This document shows positions 47,055-55,163 of a stretch of DNA of 64,000 nt, piece by piece. The position numbers and the translations under genes are program-made. Numbering within the stretch: the first letter of the stretch is position 1; each line of letters opens with the position of its first letter. This DNA is from Rhodanobacter sp. GTDB lineage: Bacteria > Pseudomonadota > Gammaproteobacteria > Xanthomonadales > Rhodanobacteraceae. Under the pieces are notes generated by a model that had not been told where the DNA came from, did not search any database, and saw only the letters and a list, made by a program, of their open reading frames with translations. The DNA lies in assembly GCA_040371205.1 (NCBI GenBank), contig AP031382.1:2663562-2727561 (forward strand), written 5' to 3'.

Positions 47055-47783
47055 TCACGCGGTACGCGCGGCCGCCACTTCCGCGTCGAGGTCCGCCAGC
47101 CGGTAGCCGGCGGAATGGATGGTGTGCAGCAACGGTCGCGGGAAGGGTTTGTCGATCACGCGGCGCAGGTTGTACAGGTGCGAACGCAGTGTGTCGGAAT
47201 CGGGCAGCATGTCGCCCCAGATTTCGCGCTCGATGTCGCGCCGGCTCACCACGCGCGGCGATTCGCGCATCAGGATGGCGAGCAGCTTCAGGCCGATCGG
47301 CGACACGGCGAGCTCCTCTCCGGCGCGGGTCAGCCGCAGCGTGGCGGTGTCCAGCGTCATGTCGCCCACGTGCAGCACCTCGGCGGAGACCTGGCGGCGG
47401 TCGCGGCGGATCAGCGCACGCAGCCGGGCTTCCAGTTCGCGCACCTCGAAGGGCTTGACGAGGTAATCGTCGGCGCCCGACTCCAGGCCGAGCAGCTTGT
47501 CCTCCAGCGTGCCGCGCGCCGTCAGCATCAGCACCGGCGTGGCCTTCTTGGCCTCGCCACGGAGCTTGCGGCAAATCTCCAGGCCGTCCATGCCGGGCAG
47601 GTTCAGGTCCAGCACGATCACGTCGTAGCTGCCGGTAACCGCCAGATGCAGCCCGCCGGGGCCGTCGGCCGCGTAATCCACCGAATAGCCGCTGCGCTCC
47701 AGCGCCGCGCCGACGGTTTCGGCGATCTGGCGGTTGTCTTCCACCAGAAGGACCAGGCCAGCCTGCTCGTCGAGTCCGCTCAT
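47055..47783 (-). CDS. OmpR/PhoB-family response regulator, no adjacent kinase
   Basis: A 242-residue two-domain regulator. The receiver (residues 8-125) has ED at 15-16, phospho-acceptor D59 in VIVLDLNLPGMDGLE, Thr in LMLTARGT and Lys in DDYLVKPFEV. The C-terminal winged-helix domain (135-230) is of OmpR type with LAVSPIGLKLLAILMRESPRVVSRRDIEREIWG, then SDTLRSHLYNLRRVIDKP and the wing LLHTIHSAGYRL. The start is ATG 47783 (MSGLDEQAG); an ATG at 47807 adds eight residues. No histidine kinase gene lies on either side, so its partner is elsewhere. Confidence 0.92.
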   Translation of the reverse strand: MSGLDEQAGLVLLVEDNRQIAETVGAALERSGYSVDYAADGPGGLHLAVTGSYDVIVLDLNLPGMDGLEICRKLRGEAKKATPVLMLTARGTLEDKLLGLESGADDYLVKPFEVRELEARLRALIRRDRRQVSAEVLHVGDMTLDTATLRLTRAGEELAVSPIGLKLLAILMRESPRVVSRRDIEREIWGDMLPDSDTLRSHLYNLRRVIDKPFPRPLLHTIHSAGYRLADLDAEVAAARTA

Positions 47784-47858
47784 GTCGCTACTCTCCTGTG
47801 GCTTCACATTTGTGAAGAGCTAACCGATTGCGTGGTGATGATGGTGTGAAAGCACGCC

Positions 47859-48476
47859 TCAGCGGCGCAGCAAGGGCTGCAGGCGACTCCAGACGTTCGC
47901 CAGCACCCGAGGCTCGCCGGCGGCCGTGGGATGCAGCCCGTCGGCCTGCATAAGGGCGGGATCCAGGGCCACGCCGTCGAGCAGGAACGGCAGCAGCGCC
48001 ACATGCTTCTGCTTCGCCAGATCGGCGTAGACCGCGCGCAGGCCGTCGCGGTATTGCGGGCCGTAGTTCACCGGCAGCTCGATGCCCAGCAGCAGCACCT
48101 CGGCATGCGTGGCCTGCGCGGCGCTGACCATGGCGGTGAGGTTGTCGCGCAACCGATCCAGCGGCAGGCCCTGCAGGCCGTCGTTCGCCCCCAGCTCGAT
48201 TACCACCACGCTGGGACGGTACGTCGCCAGCAGGGCCGGCAGACGGTTGCGCCCGGACAGCGAGGTCTCGCCGCTGATGCTGGCATTGACCACGGCCCAG
48301 GGCGGCACCATCTTCCCCAGACGGACTTGCAGCAGATGCACCCAACCCTGCTCCGTCGCGATGTTGTGCGCGGCGGACAGCGAATCGCCCAGCACCAGCA
48401 CGGTGCGCGCGGGCGCAGCCTGCGCAGTCGCGGCGACTCCGAACAACAGCAACAGCAGACACAGGAAACGACGCAT
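47859..48476 (-). CDS. tesA: Periplasmic SGNH esterase / acyl-CoA thioesterase I
   Basis: A 205-residue secreted lipase-like enzyme of the TesA/TAP family with thioesterase, lysophospholipase and protease activities. Signal peptide 1-20 (FLCLLLLLFGVAATAQA). SGNH blocks: VLVLGDSLSAAHN (Ser nucleophile), SISGETSLSGR (Gly), IELGANDGLQGL (Asn), and ADGLHPTAAGE (Asp-His). All catalytic residues are intact. It is divergent from the ABC transporter genes; the two start codons overlap in the palindrome CATG at 48474-48477. The tesA/ybbA-ybbP pairing is conserved in gammaproteobacteria. Confidence 0.95.
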   Translation of the reverse strand: MRRFLCLLLLLFGVAATAQAAPARTVLVLGDSLSAAHNIATEQGWVHLLQVRLGKMVPPWAVVNASISGETSLSGRNRLPALLATYRPSVVVIELGANDGLQGLPLDRLRDNLTAMVSAAQATHAEVLLLGIELPVNYGPQYRDGLRAVYADLAKQKHVALLPFLLDGVALDPALMQADGLHPTAAGEPRVLANVWSRLQPLLRR

Positions 48477-49166
48477 GAGTGGCACGCCCCGATCGGTTCT
48501 CGATGTGCGCGATGTTAGCAAGTCGGTGCACGGCCCCGAAGGGCGGCTGGACATCCTGAGCGGCGTCCACCTGCAGGTGGCGGAAGCCGAAAGCTTCGCC
48601 ATCGTCGGCGCCTCCGGCTCGGGCAAGACCACCCTACTCGGCCTGCTCGCGGGACTGGACACGCCCAGCGCGGGCAGCATCCGGCTTGACGGTCACGCGC
48701 TGGAAAGCATGGACGAAGAGGCTCGCGCCGACCTGCGCCGCCGACTGGTGGGCTTCGTGTTCCAGTCCTTCCACCTGCTGCCCGCGCTCAGCGCCGAGGA
48801 AAACGTGATGCTGCCGCTGGAGCTGGAAGGCGACGCGCAGGCGCGCGCCAAGGCACGCGCGGCGCTGGAAGCCGTGGGCCGGCCGCGCGGCGCCGCCACT
48901 ACCCGGCGCAGCTCTCCGGCGGCGAGCAGCAACGCGTGGCGATCGCCCGCGCCTTCGTGCACGGCCCGCGCCTGCTGTTCGCCGACGAACCCACCGGCAA
49001 CCTCGACCAGCGCACAGGGCATCACATCGCCGACCTGCTGTTCGCGCTCAACCGCGACCACCGCACCACCCTCGTGCTGGTCACTCACGACGCGCAGCTC
49101 GCCGCGCGCTGCCAGCGGCGCATCGAATTGCTGGAAGGCCGCGTGGTCGCGGAAGCGCAGGCATGA
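48475..49166 (+). pseudogene. YbbA-type ABC transporter ATPase, broken by a -1 frameshift
   Basis: The ATPase partner of the downstream permease. Frame one carries the start MSGTPRSVLDVRDVSK, Walker A GASGSGKTTLL (near residue 45) and the Q-loop FVFQSFHLLPAL. It leaves frame after ALEAVG (about 48879). The remaining protein, [20 protein letters not shown] (ABC signature), Walker [13 protein letters not shown] and the switch His LVTHDAQ, continues in another frame to the stop at 49166. Between VG and HYP there are 17 bases where the family needs 18, so one base is missing within the GC run 48880-48896. This is either a sequencing error or a recent inactivating deletion; all other motifs are intact. 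The end overlaps the permease start. Confidence 0.88.
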
Positions 49167-51646
49167 ACCTCTTGCGCCTCGCCCTGCGCAACCTGCGCCG
49201 CGAATGGCGCCTGCCCGAACTGCGCACGCTGGCCGGCTCGCTGCTGCTGGCGGTGCTGGCGCTGGGCGTGGTGGCCACCCTGGCCGCACGGGTGGAACGC
49301 GGCATCCTCGCCAGCGCGGCGGAACTGATCGGCGGCGACATCGGCATTTCGGCACCACAAGCCGTACCGCCAGCATTCGCCGACGAAGCGCGCCGCGACG
49401 GCCTCGCCATCGCCCGCGCCGCCGGCTTCCCCAGCGTGGCTTTCGCCAACGGCCGCAGCCAGTTGCTCGACGTGGAAGCCACCGACGCGGCGTATCCGCT
49501 GCGCGGCAAGCTGGTGCTGGCCGATGCGAACGGCCGCCAGCGCGACGGACACGGCCCCGCGGCAGGCACGGCATATCTCGACCATCGTGCGCTGGTGGCG
49601 CTGTCGCTCAAGCCCGGCGACCTGCTGCAGCTCGGCGGCAAAAGCCTGCGCGTCGCGGCGGAGTTGGTGCAGCAGCCCGACGGCGGCGCGCTCGTGGCGC
49701 TGGCCCCGCGCGCGTTGATGAGCCTGGATGACGCCGAACAGGCCGGCCTGCTCGGTGTCGGCAGCCGCGCGCAACACCGCCTGCTGCTGGCCGGCGCGCC
49801 GGATGCCGTGCGGCGCTGGCGCGACTGGGCCTCGCGGCAAACCTTGCCGCAGGGCGCGGAACTGATCACGCCGGAACAGACGCAGGAGCGCATGCGCACG
49901 GCGTTCGACCGCGCGGCCGCCTTCCTGCACCTCACCGCATTGCTCGCCGCCTTGCTGGCCGGCGTGGCGATCGCGCTGTCCGCGCAACGCTATGCGCGGC
50001 GCAAGACGCCCGAAGTGGCGCTGCTGCGCGCGCTGGGCACGCCGCGCCGGCGCGTGCTCGGGTTATTGCTGCTCACGCTCGCTGCCTTGGCGTTGCCGAC
50101 AGCACTGGCCGGCAGCCTGCTCGCATTGGGCACGGCGCAACTGGCATGGCAATTCGCCAGCACGTTGTTCGGCGGCATTCCCACTGAGTTGCCGTGGCAG
50201 CCCGCCCTGATCGCCGCAACGATGGGCCTGGCCGTGCTCGCCGGCTTCGCGCTGCCGCCGCTGCTGCGGCTGGCCGAGGTGGCGCCCGTCGCCGTGTTCC
50301 GCGAAAGCCTCGCACGGCAAGTGCGGCGCTTCGATGCCCTGTACCTGCTGCCCGCGCTGGTGGCGCTGGGGCTGATCTGGAGCCAGAGCGGCTCGCTCCA
50401 ACTGGCCGGCATCCTCGCTGCCAGCCTGGTCGGCGTGGCGTTCGTCGCCGCGCTCCTGGCGACACTGCTGCTGTGGCTGGCGCGTCGCGTAGCGCCGGGC
50501 GCGCATCCCGCCTTGCGGCTGGGCCTGGCTGCATTGGCGCGACGCCGTGGCTTGAGCGTGGTGCAGGCCACCGCGCTGGCGCTCGGCCTTACCGCGCTGC
50601 TGTTGTTGTCGGTGGTCGCGCCTGCTTTGCTCGACGGTTGGCGCCGCGAACTGCCTGCCGACACGCCGAACTGGTTCGCGCTGAACCTGCAGGACGAACA
50701 GCGCGACGGCTTCGCCAAAACACTCGCGCGCATCGGCGCCGACCAGCTCAACATGATGCCGCTGGCGGTGGGCAAGCTCACCGCGATCAACGGCAAGCCG
50801 GTGGACGACCTGCATTTCGCCGACCCGCGCGCGAAAGAATGGGCCGACCGCCAGCTGCGCCTGTCGTGGTCCGATGCGCTGCCGCCGGCCAACCGCGTGA
50901 TCGCCGGCCGGTGGTTCGCGGCGAAACCGGCGCAGGCCGAAGTGTCGGCGGATCGCATGTGGCGCGACATGTTCGCGCTGAAGCTGGGCGATACGATGAG
51001 CTTCGACGTGGGCGAAGGTCGCCTCGACGCGAAGGTCGCCGGCTTCCGCCAGGTGGACTGGAGTTCGTTCCGCGTCAACTTCTTCCTGCTGCTCGATCCC
51101 GCGCATGCGGACGCGTTGCCGCACACCTGGCTGGCCAGCTTCCATGTGCCGCATGGCCACGCGCAGGCGATGGCGCAACTGTCGCGCGACTACCCCAACC
51201 TCAGCCTGGTGGACGTGGACGACCTGCTGGCGCGCATCCGCCAGATCGTCGATCGTGTGGGTAGCGCCGTGCGCTGGATCCTGGCCTTCAGCCTGCTCGC
51301 CGGCGCGCTGGTGCTGGCCGCCTCGCTGGCCGCCAGCGCCGCCGAACGCCGCCACGAAGCCGCCCTGCTGCGCACGCTGGGCGCCCGCCGCATGCAGCTG
51401 CGCGTGGCCGCCGCCTGCGAGTTCGCGCTGCTCGGATTGATCGCCGGACTCACCGCGGCGCTGGGCAGCGCGGGCGCGGGCCTGTGGCTGGGCCGCACCG
51501 TGTTCCACATCGACGGTTTCGTGCCGCCGCCCGTGCCGCTGGCGCTGGGCGCGCTGGCCTGCGCCTTCGTGGTGATGCTGCTGGGGCTGGCCGGCACGCG
51601 CAAGGTGGCACGCACCTCGCCAATGCGGCTGTTGCGGGAGGAATGA
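49163..51646 (+). CDS. YbbP/FtsX-family ABC transporter permease
   Basis: An 827-residue membrane protein with two FtsX-type repeats: an N-terminal span (about 20-40), a large periplasmic domain, clustered spans at 245-265, 290-330 and 345-365, further spans at 390-480, a second periplasmic domain (about 490-690), and a final set of spans (700-820). It ends with the family tail RKVARTSPMRLLREE. Such permeases with YbbA-like ATPases are thought to act in lipid or lipoprotein handling, or in mechanotransmission. The ATG at 49163 overlaps the ATPase stop by four bases. It appears intact, which argues against long-standing loss of the transporter. Confidence 0.92.
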   Translation: MNLLRLALRNLRREWRLPELRTLAGSLLLAVLALGVVATLAARVERGILASAAELIGGDIGISAPQAVPPAFADEARRDGLAIARAAGFPSVAFANGRSQLLDVEATDAAYPLRGKLVLADANGRQRDGHGPAAGTAYLDHRALVALSLKPGDLLQLGGKSLRVAAELVQQPDGGALVALAPRALMSLDDAEQAGLLGVGSRAQHRLLLAGAPDAVRRWRDWASRQTLPQGAELITPEQTQERMRTAFDRAAAFLHLTALLAALLAGVAIALSAQRYARRKTPEVALLRALGTPRRRVLGLLLLTLAALALPTALAGSLLALGTAQLAWQFASTLFGGIPTELPWQPALIAATMGLAVLAGFALPPLLRLAEVAPVAVFRESLARQVRRFDALYLLPALVALGLIWSQSGSLQLAGILAASLVGVAFVAALLATLLLWLARRVAPGAHPALRLGLAALARRRGLSVVQATALALGLTALLLLSVVAPALLDGWRRELPADTPNWFALNLQDEQRDGFAKTLARIGADQLNMMPLAVGKLTAINGKPVDDLHFADPRAKEWADRQLRLSWSDALPPANRVIAGRWFAAKPAQAEVSADRMWRDMFALKLGDTMSFDVGEGRLDAKVAGFRQVDWSSFRVNFFLLLDPAHADALPHTWLASFHVPHGHAQAMAQLSRDYPNLSLVDVDDLLARIRQIVDRVGSAVRWILAFSLLAGALVLAASLAASAAERRHEAALLRTLGARRMQLRVAAACEFALLGLIAGLTAALGSAGAGLWLGRTVFHIDGFVPPPVPLALGALACAFVVMLLGLAGTRKVARTSPMRLLREE

Positions 51647-51751
51647 GACAGCGGACATGCACCATGCGCGACGCGTCGCATTGCGCCTTCCGGATCGCAC
51701 CACAATACTGTGTGATGTTCCTTGCCGAAGATCGGACATAGGCGCCAATGC

Positions 51752-52102
51752 ATGAAAACATCGCTATCCGAGTTGCTGGCGCGGATTCCCGGATCTCCCT
51801 CCGGGCAGTGGCCCGAAGGGGAACGTTACGCACTGGCGTTTTCTCACGGCTCGATGTCGGTGGGCTTCTATGCCCCCGTAGACCACGATCCGCAGCAACC
51901 TCACCAGCGGGACGAGATCTACATCATCCATGCCGGCACCGGTGAGCTGGTGATTGCCGGCAAGCGTCACGCATTTGCGCCTGGCGACGTCTTCTTCGTC
52001 GGCGCAGGCGCCGAGCACCGCTTCGAGAATTTCACCAGCGAATTCTCCACATGGGTTGTCTTCTGGGGTCCCAAGGGTGGTGAACACCCGTCTGAAACAT
52101 AG
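51752..52102 (+). CDS. Small cupin protein
   Basis: A 116-residue single cupin domain. Motif 1: HDPQQPHQRDEIYIIHAGTGELV (His, Glu and the second His); motif 2: FAPGDVFFVGAGAEHRFENF. No fused domain or signal peptide. Enzymatic role undetermined. The start is ATG 51752 (MKTSLSELLARIP). The 105 bases upstream are relatively AT-rich and include CACA-ATAC-TGTG, perhaps part of a regulatory site. The GST gene follows 64 bases downstream on the same strand. Confidence 0.82.
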   Translation: MKTSLSELLARIPGSPSGQWPEGERYALAFSHGSMSVGFYAPVDHDPQQPHQRDEIYIIHAGTGELVIAGKRHAFAPGDVFFVGAGAEHRFENFTSEFSTWVVFWGPKGGEHPSET

Positions 52103-52166
52103 AAGTGCAACCGGCGATGCATCGTCGACCACCTACCCGCCGCGCATGACCGACAACGGAACCGCC

Positions 52167-52796
52167 ATGTACACGCTCTACTACTCCCCCGGCACCGCCA
52201 GCATGGTGGTGCATCTGGCCCTGCTGGAGATCGGCGCGCCGCACGCATTGCGGCTGGTCGACTTCGAGCGCGACGCGCAGCACAGCGACGAATACCTCAA
52301 GCTCAACCCGCGCGGCGTGGTGCCCACGCTGGTGATCGACGGACGGCCGCGCCACGAATCGGCCGCCCTGCTGACGATGCTGGCCGAGCGCCACCCCGAG
52401 GCGAAGCTGATTCCGCCGCCGGGCACGCCGGAACGCGAGGCGTGGCAGCAATGGGTGGTCTATCTCAGCAACACGCTGATGTCCACGTACCGTTTCTGGT
52501 TCTACCCTCCCGATCTGGGCATGGCGGAACACACGCCGGAGATCCGTGCGGCCTTGCAGAAGAAGATCGAGGCGGTATGGGACCTGCTCGACGCACAACT
52601 CGCGGGGCACGGTCCCTACCTGCTCGGCGAAACGTTCTCCGGCGCGGACCTGCTGCTCACCATGCTGATGCGCTGGTCGCGCAACATGCCGCGCCCGGCC
52701 ACCGAGTGGCCCGCACTGAAGCGGCTTGCCGATCTTGTGCGCGCACGCCCCAGCTGGAAGAAGCTGTACGAACTGGAAGGCTTGAGCGAGTGGTGA
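52167..52796 (+). CDS. Glutathione S-transferase family protein
   Basis: A 209-residue GST. The thioredoxin-like N-terminal domain starts LYYSPGTASMVVHLALLEIGAP and has the cis-Pro/Glu-Ser glutathione site VVPTLVIDGRPRHESAALLTMLAERHP (residues 50-75). The C-terminal helical domain includes the N-capping box-like GETFSGADLLLTML. Substrate unknown. The ATG at 52167 (MYTLYYSPG) is preferred because it fits the fold; an ATG at 52146 would add seven residues. Plausible roles are detoxification or stress response. Confidence 0.9.
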   Translation: MYTLYYSPGTASMVVHLALLEIGAPHALRLVDFERDAQHSDEYLKLNPRGVVPTLVIDGRPRHESAALLTMLAERHPEAKLIPPPGTPEREAWQQWVVYLSNTLMSTYRFWFYPPDLGMAEHTPEIRAALQKKIEAVWDLLDAQLAGHGPYLLGETFSGADLLLTMLMRWSRNMPRPATEWPALKRLADLVRARPSWKKLYELEGLSEW

Positions 52797-52875
52797 GGAA
52801 GCGTGCATGCCACACGCCATCGCAACAACGGGGCAACCCGCTAGAGTGCGCTCTCCATTGACCGAGGACACCTCC

Positions 52876-53025
52876 ATGGCCGACCAGAGCCCGCCTGGCG
52901 AACGCGGTCCCGCGCACCGACGCAAAACGGCGGGGGGCAAGGGTTTCGGCGTCGACGTGAATATCGACTTGGGCGCCGCGGCCGGTGCCGGCCGTCGCGG
53001 CAACGGCCGACGGGATCCCCAGTGA
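52876..53025 (+). CDS. Small basic 49-residue protein, unknown
   Basis: I do not recognise this short gene. It would encode a very basic, Gly-rich, probably disordered peptide (many Arg/Lys, ending GRRGNGRRDPQ) with one short hydrophobic-acidic strand GFGVDVNIDLGAAA. It is believed real because its TGA overlaps the GTG start of the transporter gene (GTGA), an ATG with a GAGGAC ribosome-like site 8-12 bases upstream stands at 52876, and the reading frame fills the otherwise empty gap. It could be a leader peptide controlling the transporter or a small partner protein. Confidence 0.5.
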   Translation: MADQSPPGERGPAHRRKTAGGKGFGVDVNIDLGAAAGAGRRGNGRRDPQ

Positions 53026-54146
53026 CCTCCGCCGCTGCCGGCTGGCGCGCCAAGCTGAAATCCGAATGGCTGTTGCTGCTGTTCGCTGCGCTTGCGCTCG
53101 GCCTGATGCTGCTCGACCCGCACACGCCGGCGGACTATGGCCGCTGGCTGCAGCTGCCCACCCTGGCCGGTTTGCTGGGCTTGATGCTGGCGATCCAGGG
53201 CATCCGCGACAGCGGACTGGTGCAGCATGCGGCTGGCGCGTTGGCTGCCCGCGTACACAGCCTGCGGGCGCTGGGCCTGCTGCTGGTAGCGGGCGCAGCG
53301 TTGCTGGCCTCGGTGCTGACCAACGACGTGAGCCTGTTCCTGATCGTGCCGCTGACGCTGGCGATAGGCGCCATCTCCAACCTGCCGGTGGCGCGCATGG
53401 TTGTGCTGGAGGCGTTGGCGGTGAATGCGGGCAGCACGTTCAGCCCGATCGGCAATCCGCAGAACCTGCTGCTGTGGCAGCACTCGCAACTGCCGTTCCT
53501 GCGTTTCGTGCTGGCGATGCTGCCGGTGGCCGGGGTGATGTTCGCGCTGGTGGCGGCGCTCACGCTGGCATGGCTGCCGAAAGGTCGCGCGCATTTGCAA
53601 CCGGCGCAAGTGAATGGTCACGCGGTGACCGTGCCGCTGGCCGCCGGCTCGCTGTGCGCGCTGGCGCTGATGGTGCTGGCGATGGAACACGGGCATGCGC
53701 TGGCCGGCGCATTGGCGCTGGTGGCGGCCTACCTGCTCGCGGCAAGGCGCGTGCTGGGTCGTATCGATTGGTTGCTGCTGGCCACGTTCGCGGCGATCTT
53801 CCTCGGCCTGGGCCACTTCGCCGACTTGCCGCTGGTGCGGCGCGGCCTGGATCATCTTTCGCTCGACCGTCCGCCGATTCTGTTCGCCAGCGGCATCCTG
53901 GCTTCGCAGCTGATCAGCAACGTGCCCGCCACCGTGCTGCTGCTCGACCGCACGCACGACGCCATTGCGCTGGCGGTGGCGGTGAACGTGGGCGGTTCGG
54001 GGCTGGCGATCGGTTCGCTGGCCAACCTGATCGCCCTGCGGCTGGCGAAACAACCGCAGGGGCTGCGGCTGTTCCATCGCGTGTCGATCCCGTTCCTGCT
54101 GGCGAGCGCGCCGCTGGCGTACCTCGCCTGGCGCTGGCTGGGGTGA
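53022..54146 (+). CDS. SLC13/ArsB-like ion transporter-superfamily permease
   Basis: A 374-residue protein with about ten membrane spans, with the two inverted reentrant-loop motifs typical of the ion-transporter superfamily: VNAGSTFSPIGNPQNLLLW (near residue 140) and VNVGGSGLAIGSLANLIALRL (near residue 325). SNVPATVLLLD and TNDVSLFLIVPL flank these. Relatives carry dicarboxylates, arsenite or sodium in exchange for protons; the substrate cannot be told. Start GTG 53022 overlaps the stop of the small upstream gene, so translation is coupled. It converges on the GIN-repeat gene. Confidence 0.85.
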   Translation: MTSAAAGWRAKLKSEWLLLLFAALALGLMLLDPHTPADYGRWLQLPTLAGLLGLMLAIQGIRDSGLVQHAAGALAARVHSLRALGLLLVAGAALLASVLTNDVSLFLIVPLTLAIGAISNLPVARMVVLEALAVNAGSTFSPIGNPQNLLLWQHSQLPFLRFVLAMLPVAGVMFALVAALTLAWLPKGRAHLQPAQVNGHAVTVPLAAGSLCALALMVLAMEHGHALAGALALVAAYLLAARRVLGRIDWLLLATFAAIFLGLGHFADLPLVRRGLDHLSLDRPPILFASGILASQLISNVPATVLLLDRTHDAIALAVAVNVGGSGLAIGSLANLIALRLAKQPQGLRLFHRVSIPFLLASAPLAYLAWRWLG

Positions 54147-54157
54147 AGCGCGGCGCC

Positions 54158-54180
54158 CCCTCTCCGCGTATCGGAGAGGG
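54158..54180. terminator. Terminator hairpin between permease and GIN-repeat genes
   Basis: A perfect 9-bp stem CCCTCTCCG/CGGAGAGGG with loop CGTAT in a 49-base convergent gap. Sequences of this CCCTCTCC form are frequent intergenic elements in Xanthomonadales and may act in both directions. Confidence 0.65.
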
Positions 54181-54195
54181 CGACGCGGCCCTCCG

Positions 54196-54969
54196 TCAAT
54201 CGTCGTCGCGCGGCACGCTGACCTTGCCTTTCACGCCGCTCTGGTCGACGTCGCCGCTGCCCTTGGCGCCCAGGCTGAAATCGCCGCCGACGTCGTGCAC
54301 GCCGAGGTCGCCCGAACCCAGCGTGTCGGCATGCACGCTGCCGCCCACGTTGCGCAGGGTGGCGTCGCCGGAGCCGATGCTGCCGAGCTTCGCATCGCCC
54401 TTGATGCCGCTCACCTTGAGATCGCCCGAACCCACCGAACCGGCGTACAGGCTGCCCACGTTGCTGGCGTCGACGTCGCCCGAACCCACGCTGGTGTCGA
54501 ACGCGCCGGAAATATTGGACACGTGCAGGTCGCCCGAGCCCACCGAACTGTGCAGTTGCTGCACGCCGTTCACGCCGGCGTCGCCGGAGCCGACGCGCAC
54601 CGTCACCGGCAGCTCCGGCGGCAGTTGCACGTTGGCTTCGAGGTCGGTGGAGTAATTGCCGAACAGGTGGAACGAGAACGCGTTGCCGCCGCCCAGCTCG
54701 ATGATGAGCTGGTCGCCCTCGCGGCGCTGGGTGATCTGCAGCTTGTCCAGCAGCGACTGCTCGGACGCGCAGGCCCGGCCGTTCACCACCAGTTGCTTCG
54801 CGCCCGATGTGCCGTTCACGTGCAGGTCGTAGCTGTTGACGTCGATCTGTACGCCGCGCACGCCGGCGAGGTCGATCTGCAGGTTGCGCGGCGCCTGGAA
54901 TTTGCAGTTGTCGTTGGCATGCACGACGAACGGGGCGAGCAGCAACAGGGCAAGGGCGATGGGGCGCAT
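54196..54969 (-). CDS. Exported GIN-domain (DUF2807) repeat protein
   Basis: A 257-residue periplasmic or surface protein with a signal peptide (1-18, ending VHA-ND). It then has a beta-solenoid with seven copies of GSGD spaced 17-19 residues apart in the C-terminal 130 residues (each GSGD-hydrophobic-x-hydrophobic, one strand per turn). This is the GIN/DUF2807 'putative auto-transporter adhesin head' fold. A Cys pair (NDNCKF and GRACAS) may form a disulfide. The role is unknown; envelope or polysaccharide binding is often suggested. Copy number could change by repeat slippage. Confidence 0.87.
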   Translation of the reverse strand: MRPIALALLLLAPFVVHANDNCKFQAPRNLQIDLAGVRGVQIDVNSYDLHVNGTSGAKQLVVNGRACASEQSLLDKLQITQRREGDQLIIELGGGNAFSFHLFGNYSTDLEANVQLPPELPVTVRVGSGDAGVNGVQQLHSSVGSGDLHVSNISGAFDTSVGSGDVDASNVGSLYAGSVGSGDLKVSGIKGDAKLGSIGSGDATLRNVGGSVHADTLGSGDLGVHDVGGDFSLGAKGSGDVDQSGVKGKVSVPRDDD

Positions 54970-55128
54970 GGCGGAACTCCGGGTTGGGTATCGCCTGCTC
55001 TGATGCGGCCAGGCGGCAAAAGGTTGCAAGCGTGCAGCACGTCACTCCGGCGGAGGTCGGAGTCCGGCGACTTTGCACTCAAGGCATCACAGGTACTGGA
55101 TGACCGGCTGCGCTGTCGTGAAGCGCCT

Positions 55129-55142
55129 CCGGCCTGCGCCGG
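55129..55142. repeat. Small hairpin in the GIN-mazG gap (intergenic-repeat-like)
   Basis: CCGGC-CTGC-GCCGG within a 194-base gap whose text (…GGCCTGCGCCGGGATGA…) resembles short repeated intergenic elements common in Xanthomonadales. It lies 22 bases after the mazG stop on the minus strand and could terminate that operon; no T-run. Confidence 0.4.
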
Positions 55143-55163
55143 GATGAGCAATAAAAGCAGCCG

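Noticed and set aside
50063-51748. Minus-strand frame of about 560 codons opposite the YbbP permease
   Set aside because: His/Gln/Arg-rich shadow; the permease has consistent hydrophobic segments.
54970-55163. Possible small RNA or gene between mazG and the GIN-repeat gene
   Set aside because: No open frame with a start signal; only a short hairpin resembling common intergenic repeats.
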